IMG/VR virus record: IMGVR_UViG_3300044630_000916
Span: 1 to 22,927 of that record
Source: a virus
Strand: one strand, 5' to 3'
Length of the DNA: 22,927 nt
Shown here: in pieces, positions 19,634 through 22,927 of the stretch
Layout: every line of letters begins with the position of its first letter
Position numbering within the stretch: the first letter of the stretch is position 1
Notes under the pieces: model-generated
What the model was told of the DNA's origin: nothing
Seen by the model: only the letters and a program-made list of their open reading frames with translations
Database searches by the model: none
Program-made: the position numbers and the translations under genes

Positions 19634-20355
19634 TGGCATTCGTTCACGGTAAATCAACAGTCGTTTTGTTTAATGCGACCAATCTCTCGCCGTATTTGAA
19701 GGAAGTTTCAGCCAATCAGGGTATTGACATGTCGGATGTGACCGCTTTCGGTACTTCTGGTGCTAAGTCTTACATTCCGGGTTTGAAAGACGGAAAGATT
19801 TCGGCTTCTGGAATGTTTGACGGTGGCTCTGGTGCTAGTGACTCAGTGTTCCAAACGGCTTTGGGTGCCACTGTTGGCGACCTATCAGTTTTCCCTGACA
19901 CTGATGCGATCGGTAAGCGTGGCTTCATTGCTGAATGCCACGAAACTTCATACAACTTGTCTAGCCCTGTTGCTGATGTAGTTCAGGCTTCAGCCGAATT
20001 TCAGGCAACTGGCGGAGTTGATTACGCAGTGAGCCTTCAGGCTCTTAGTGCCCAAACCGCTACAGGTAACGGAACTTCTGTGGATAACTCTGCTTCGTCT
20101 GCTAACGGTGGTGCAGGCATGTTGCATGTAACTGCCAACACGCAAGACAGTACGAGCATTGTCAAGATTCAGCATTCGTCTGACAACAGCACTTGGGCTG
20201 ATCTTGTCACTTTTACTACTGTTCCGACCGTCACAACGACTTCGGAAAAGATCGTGGTTGCTTCGGGAACCACTGTTAACCGTTACCTGCGAACCACTCG
20301 GACTATCGCTGGAACGGGTTCAATCACCTACCAAACCTCATTCGCAAGAAAGTAA
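19633..20355 (+). CDS. Major tail protein 1, with extra C-terminal domain
   Basis: A 240-residue tail tube protein. It opens AFVHGKSTVVLFNATNLSPYLKEVSANQGIDMSDVTAFGTSGAKSYIPG in the style of siphovirus tail tube subunits and is paralogous to the next gene. Residues about 140-240 form an added beta domain (GAGMLHVTANTQDSTSIVKIQHSSDNSTWADLVTFT...NRYLRTTRTI) of a type appended to tail and baseplate proteins, likely displayed on the outside of the tail where it can bind sugars or the cell surface. ATG 19633 overlaps the previous stop by one base. Confidence 0.83.
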   Translation: MAFVHGKSTVVLFNATNLSPYLKEVSANQGIDMSDVTAFGTSGAKSYIPGLKDGKISASGMFDGGSGASDSVFQTALGATVGDLSVFPDTDAIGKRGFIAECHETSYNLSSPVADVVQASAEFQATGGVDYAVSLQALSAQTATGNGTSVDNSASSANGGAGMLHVTANTQDSTSIVKIQHSSDNSTWADLVTFTTVPTVTTTSEKIVVASGTTVNRYLRTTRTIAGTGSITYQTSFARK

Positions 20356-20364
20356 GGAACCGAC

Positions 20365-20781
20365 ATGGCATTCGTACACGGAAAATCAGCAGTATTCAAA
20401 CTGGACAACTCCAGCGGAACTTTGACCGACATCAGTTCATACCTCATGGAAGTTTCGTTTCCTGAGAGCATTGACACTGCCGATGTGACGGCGTTTGGTA
20501 CCACTGGTGCCAAGTCGTACATCGTCGGTTTGAAAGATGCGAAGATCTCGTTGACTGGCAAGTGGGATGCAACTTTTGATGCACTCGTCGCCGCTGTACT
20601 TGGTCAGACCGCTTCGCTTTCATTTGAGTACGGTCCTGCTGGTTCAACCTCTACTTTTGTTAAGTATTCTGGCGAGGCTTTCGTGACCGCCTACAACATC
20701 GGATCGCCAGTTGGCGATGTCGTTTCCGCTTCGGTGGAATTGCAAGTAACAGGTGCCGTAACCCGCGGTGCTTGGGCATAA
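20365..20781 (+). CDS. Major tail protein 2 (shorter paralog)
   Basis: A 138-residue tail tube protein with AAGGAA upstream of ATG 20365. It begins AFVHGKSAVFKLDNSSG and shares DVTAFGTTGAKSYIVGLKDAKIS and the SSPVADVV/GSPVGDVVSAS segments with the preceding protein, but it stops where the extra domain of that protein begins. One of the two is probably the main tube subunit and the other a minor or decorating version. Confidence 0.82.
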   Translation: MAFVHGKSAVFKLDNSSGTLTDISSYLMEVSFPESIDTADVTAFGTTGAKSYIVGLKDAKISLTGKWDATFDALVAAVLGQTASLSFEYGPAGSTSTFVKYSGEAFVTAYNIGSPVGDVVSASVELQVTGAVTRGAWA

Positions 20782-20804
20782 TTAACAACCTATAAGGAGC
20801 AAAA

Positions 20805-21155
20805 GTGTCCCTTCGTGACCGAATTTTAGCCGCCAATGACATTGAGTCAAAGGTGTTCCATGTAGCCCAATGGGGTATTGACATTGAATTGCGAACGCTC
20901 AGTGCTTCTGATCGTGCCCAGTTGGTCAGTTCCTGTATGAGTGCTGACGGGACGGTTGATATTCAAAAGATGTATCCGTCGCTCATCATTGCGTGTGTTT
21001 ACGATCCCGAAACTGGTGGTCGTGTTTTCTCTGTTGAAGACATGGATGCCATTTCAGATAAGTCTGCGTCTGCTGTGGAGTTTGTGGCACAGAAGGCAAT
21101 GGAAATGTCGGGTATGAAGCCTGATGCGATTGATGAAGAGGGAAAAGGCAATTAG
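20805..21155 (+). CDS. Tail assembly chaperone (G-type, unshifted product)
   Basis: GTG 20805 with AAGGAG upstream. The 116-residue protein has a helical N-terminus (RDRILAANDIESKVFHVAQWGIDIELRTLSASDRAQLVSS) and a middle VYDPETGGRVFSVEDMDAISDKSA segment typical of phage tail chaperones, which hold the tape measure protein during tail assembly. It ends at TAG 21153, nine bases after a GGGAAAA slippery site. The gene lies between tail tube and tape measure, as in lambda G/T and HK97-like systems. Confidence 0.82.
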   Translation: MSLRDRILAANDIESKVFHVAQWGIDIELRTLSASDRAQLVSSCMSADGTVDIQKMYPSLIIACVYDPETGGRVFSVEDMDAISDKSASAVEFVAQKAMEMSGMKPDAIDEEGKGN

Positions 21156-21337
21156 CCGATCCCGAATATAGGTATTACTTCGTCCTTTCAGAGCGTTTGG
21201 GGCGGACAGTTGAAGAGTTGTTGTGGGGATCACCAAATCATCGTCCGCTGAGTTCAGACGAACTGATTGGGTGGGCGGCACATGACAAATTAACTGCGTG
21301 GGAGCGTGAACAAGCGATGGCGAAGGCGAGAAGATAG
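20805..21337 (+). CDS. Tail assembly chaperone GT-type fusion made by -1 frameshift
   Basis: Slipping back one base at GGGAAAA (21140-21146) joins the first 114 codons to a second open frame that runs to TAG 21335-21337, giving about 177 residues. The second part reads RQLADPEYRYYFVLSERLGR, then TVEELLWGSPNHRPLSSDEL and IGWAAHDKLTAWEREQAMAK, which is the WxxE/RT...WAAxxxL...E pattern of the T domain. The T part has no start codon of its own with a ribosome site, which fits expression by frameshift. The tape measure ATG follows four bases later. Confidence 0.8.
21140..21146 (+). other. Programmed -1 ribosomal frameshift site GGGAAAA
   Basis: In the upstream frame the heptamer reads G-GGA-AAA, a classical X-XXY-YYZ slippery sequence as used in lambda (GGGAAAG) and many siphoviruses. 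It is nine bases before the in-frame TAG, and the -1 frame beyond is open for 63 codons. Confidence 0.82.
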
Positions 21338-21340
21338 CAA

Positions 21341-22927
21341 ATGGCTATAACCGTTGACGCTGTACTTGGTGCTGATGTATCTGGCTTTGTCTCAGGGATG
21401 GGGCAGGCTCAACAGGCGTTCTCAAATACTGCTAAGACAATCACTGGTGGCACCAATGCGATGGGGTCTAGCCTTCAGTCCACTACTAACGCCAGTAATG
21501 CTTTCCATGACGCGGCGGTCAAGATGGGTGTGGCTGTTGGTGTTGCTGGGCTGGCGTTAGTTAAGTTCAGTCATAGCGCATTTGGTGTTGCGGCGGATGT
21601 TGCCGAAATGAATGTGGCGATGGAGGCTGTGGGTAAGTCGTCGGGTGTTGGTGGTAAAGCGTTGACGGATGCCGCCGTAGCGGTCCGTAAACAGGGTATT
21701 GAAATGAAGGCATCTCAGGAGATTGCTTTGCTTTTCGTGAAGTCAAACCTTGATTTGGCGGATGCGAGCAAGTTGGCTCGTGTTGCTCAAGACTTTGCTG
21801 TGTTGTCGCAAAGAAACTCAACCGATGTTGCTAAAACGCTTGCTTACGCTATTCAGACGGGCAACAGTATGTTGCTTAAGGGTGTGGGTATCACTAAGTA
21901 CGCTGGTGAAGCGTATGCGGAGTATGCAACTAAGTTAGGTAAGTCGTCTAACAACTTAACTAACTCGGAACGCCAGCAAGCAATTTTGAACATGGTTATG
22001 GATGAGGGTGCGAAGGTTGCTGGTACTTATGAAGCGGCGATGACTGAATCTGGGAAGGTTCTTCGTTCGTTCCCTCGTATTATCAACGACATTAAGTTGG
22101 AGTTTGGAACCCTATTTTTGGATGGTTTTGGTCCTGTCATTTTGGCGGCGTATTCAACTTTCAAACAGTTCTCATTGATGATTCGTGAGGGTGGAGCGTT
22201 GCACCCGATCATTACGGCTTTGACACAATCGTTTACTACTTTGATTTCGCCGTTACAAGGCGTTTTCAAAAATATGAAGCATGCGATGGAGATGTTTCAG
22301 TTAGGCAGTTTTGATATTGACGCTGTTTCTGCTCGGATCACTGAGTTGTTACCGCTGATTACTGCGTTGTCTGTCGGTTTGGCGGCGTTCGCTGGTAAAG
22401 ACATTGTTGGTCAAATCCCAGTTTTGGGTCAATGGTTACAGAAATTAACAGCAGGCATTAGTCCGCTGGGGCTTGGTATAGCGACCCTCATTTTGATGTC
22501 GCCAGAACTTCGTGCCGTATTTATGGATTTAGTAAAGAGTTTGGAACCGTTGTTGCCTGTGGTTATGGATCTTGGGGAAACAATCATGGATTCCATGAAC
22601 CAAGTGTTAAAGGCTGTTGCCAATGTTGCTCAAGGAATGCAAGGTTCAATAGTTTCTATTCTGACTGGAATGGTCAATGCGATATCGGCGATCAGTGTTG
22701 TTGTTTTGCCTGTGATTAACGGTTTAGCGTCGCTGTTGACTGTTCTGACTGCCAACAAAGCAGTTATGGCGGCGTTGTTGCCAATCATCATGGCTTTTGT
22801 TGTTCAAAAGAAGTTGATGGGTCTTAACGCTGATGGTTCTGCAAAGGCGTTAACAAAGTTGGTAACAGGCTTTAAAACTTTTGGTGCCAGCATGCGAGAT
22901 ACGATTACATACCAAAAAACTTTAGCG
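21341..22927 (+). CDS. Tape measure protein (partial, cut by window end)
   Basis: ATG 21341 opens a frame that runs to the last base of the window without a stop (529 codons). It begins AITVDAVLGADVSGFVSGMGQAQQAF and continues with an AVKMGVAVGVAGLALVKF segment, a domain with KQGIEMKASQEIALLFVKSNLDLADASKLARVAQDFAVLS of the tape-measure N-terminal type, then several long hydrophobic stretches (LPLITALSVGLAAFAG, AISVVVLPVINGLASLLTVL, KAVMAALLPIIMAFVV). Tape measure proteins set tail length and enter the membrane during DNA injection. Place right after the chaperones confirms the call. GAGAAG is a weak ribosome site upstream. Confidence 0.88.
   Translation, partial: MAITVDAVLGADVSGFVSGMGQAQQAFSNTAKTITGGTNAMGSSLQSTTNASNAFHDAAVKMGVAVGVAGLALVKFSHSAFGVAADVAEMNVAMEAVGKSSGVGGKALTDAAVAVRKQGIEMKASQEIALLFVKSNLDLADASKLARVAQDFAVLSQRNSTDVAKTLAYAIQTGNSMLLKGVGITKYAGEAYAEYATKLGKSSNNLTNSERQQAILNMVMDEGAKVAGTYEAAMTESGKVLRSFPRIINDIKLEFGTLFLDGFGPVILAAYSTFKQFSLMIREGGALHPIITALTQSFTTLISPLQGVFKNMKHAMEMFQLGSFDIDAVSARITELLPLITALSVGLAAFAGKDIVGQIPVLGQWLQKLTAGISPLGLGIATLILMSPELRAVFMDLVKSLEPLLPVVMDLGETIMDSMNQVLKAVANVAQGMQGSIVSILTGMVNAISAISVVVLPVINGLASLLTVLTANKAVMAALLPIIMAFVVQKKLMGLNADGSAKALTKLVTGFKTFGASMRDTITYQKTLA

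Overview
This window is part of a tailed double-stranded DNA phage (or prophage) genome. All convincing genes lie on the + strand, and most are joined by ATGA, GTGA or TGATG stop/start overlaps. The order portal, MuF-type minor head protein, prohead protease, scaffold, decoration protein, major capsid, head-tail connectors, tail tube, G/GT chaperone, tape measure is that of a siphovirus with a long non-contractile tail. GC content is moderate (high 40s percent by impression). Stops are standard. A Thr/Pro/Val linker in a secreted lipoprotein and the protein styles recall phages of Actinobacteria, perhaps Acidimicrobiia or freshwater lineages. That host guess is inference.

Layout. Positions 1-71 hold the C-terminal end of a probable VRR-NUC nuclease. 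Positions 119-2343 hold eight small genes in two promoter-led blocks (winged-helix-like, membrane, coiled-coil and zinc-binding proteins). They end at a strong hairpin terminator with a UUCG loop (2367-2395). Positions 2419-4717 hold the portal and the MuF-like minor head protein. Positions 4717-13735 are the unusual part: four effector-like genes inserted between MuF and the prohead protease, then two small genes, then the protease itself, fused to a zeta-toxin-like kinase. Positions 13720-14428 hold a small acidic DAW-repeat protein and a promoter-led gamma-glutamylcyclotransferase-like protein. Positions 14466-18701 hold scaffold, decoration, capsid, connector and tail-terminator genes plus two small zinc proteins. 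Positions 18714-22927 hold a lipoprotein lytic transglycosylase, a small acidic-tail protein, two paralogous major tail proteins, tail chaperones with a GGGAAAA -1 frameshift site, and the start of the tape measure gene, which is cut by the window end.

The main discovery candidate is the 4.7-13.7 kb block. Five consecutive large proteins carry a short, nearly identical motif (consensus EKAKFSSRSEAGRYAAHIRW), six copies in all. It is joined to quite different catalytic domains: two related HExxH metalloproteases, a distinct HExxHxxG metalloprotease, a DUF3626/ADP-ribosyltransferase-like domain, a GNAT acetyltransferase and a zeta kinase. The simplest reading (inference) is a modular set of virion-packaged effectors. 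The motif would be the shared address that loads each enzyme into the procapsid, or the site where the prohead protease releases it, so that the enzymes enter the host with the DNA. Further observations include a thrice-repeated promoter/operator element, a strongly strand-biased ATGCGA hexamer, a possible leaderless promoter before the scaffold, and a duplicated tail-tube gene.

No terminase, integrase, tRNA gene or CRISPR array was seen here. No stretch longer than 300 bases lacks a gene.
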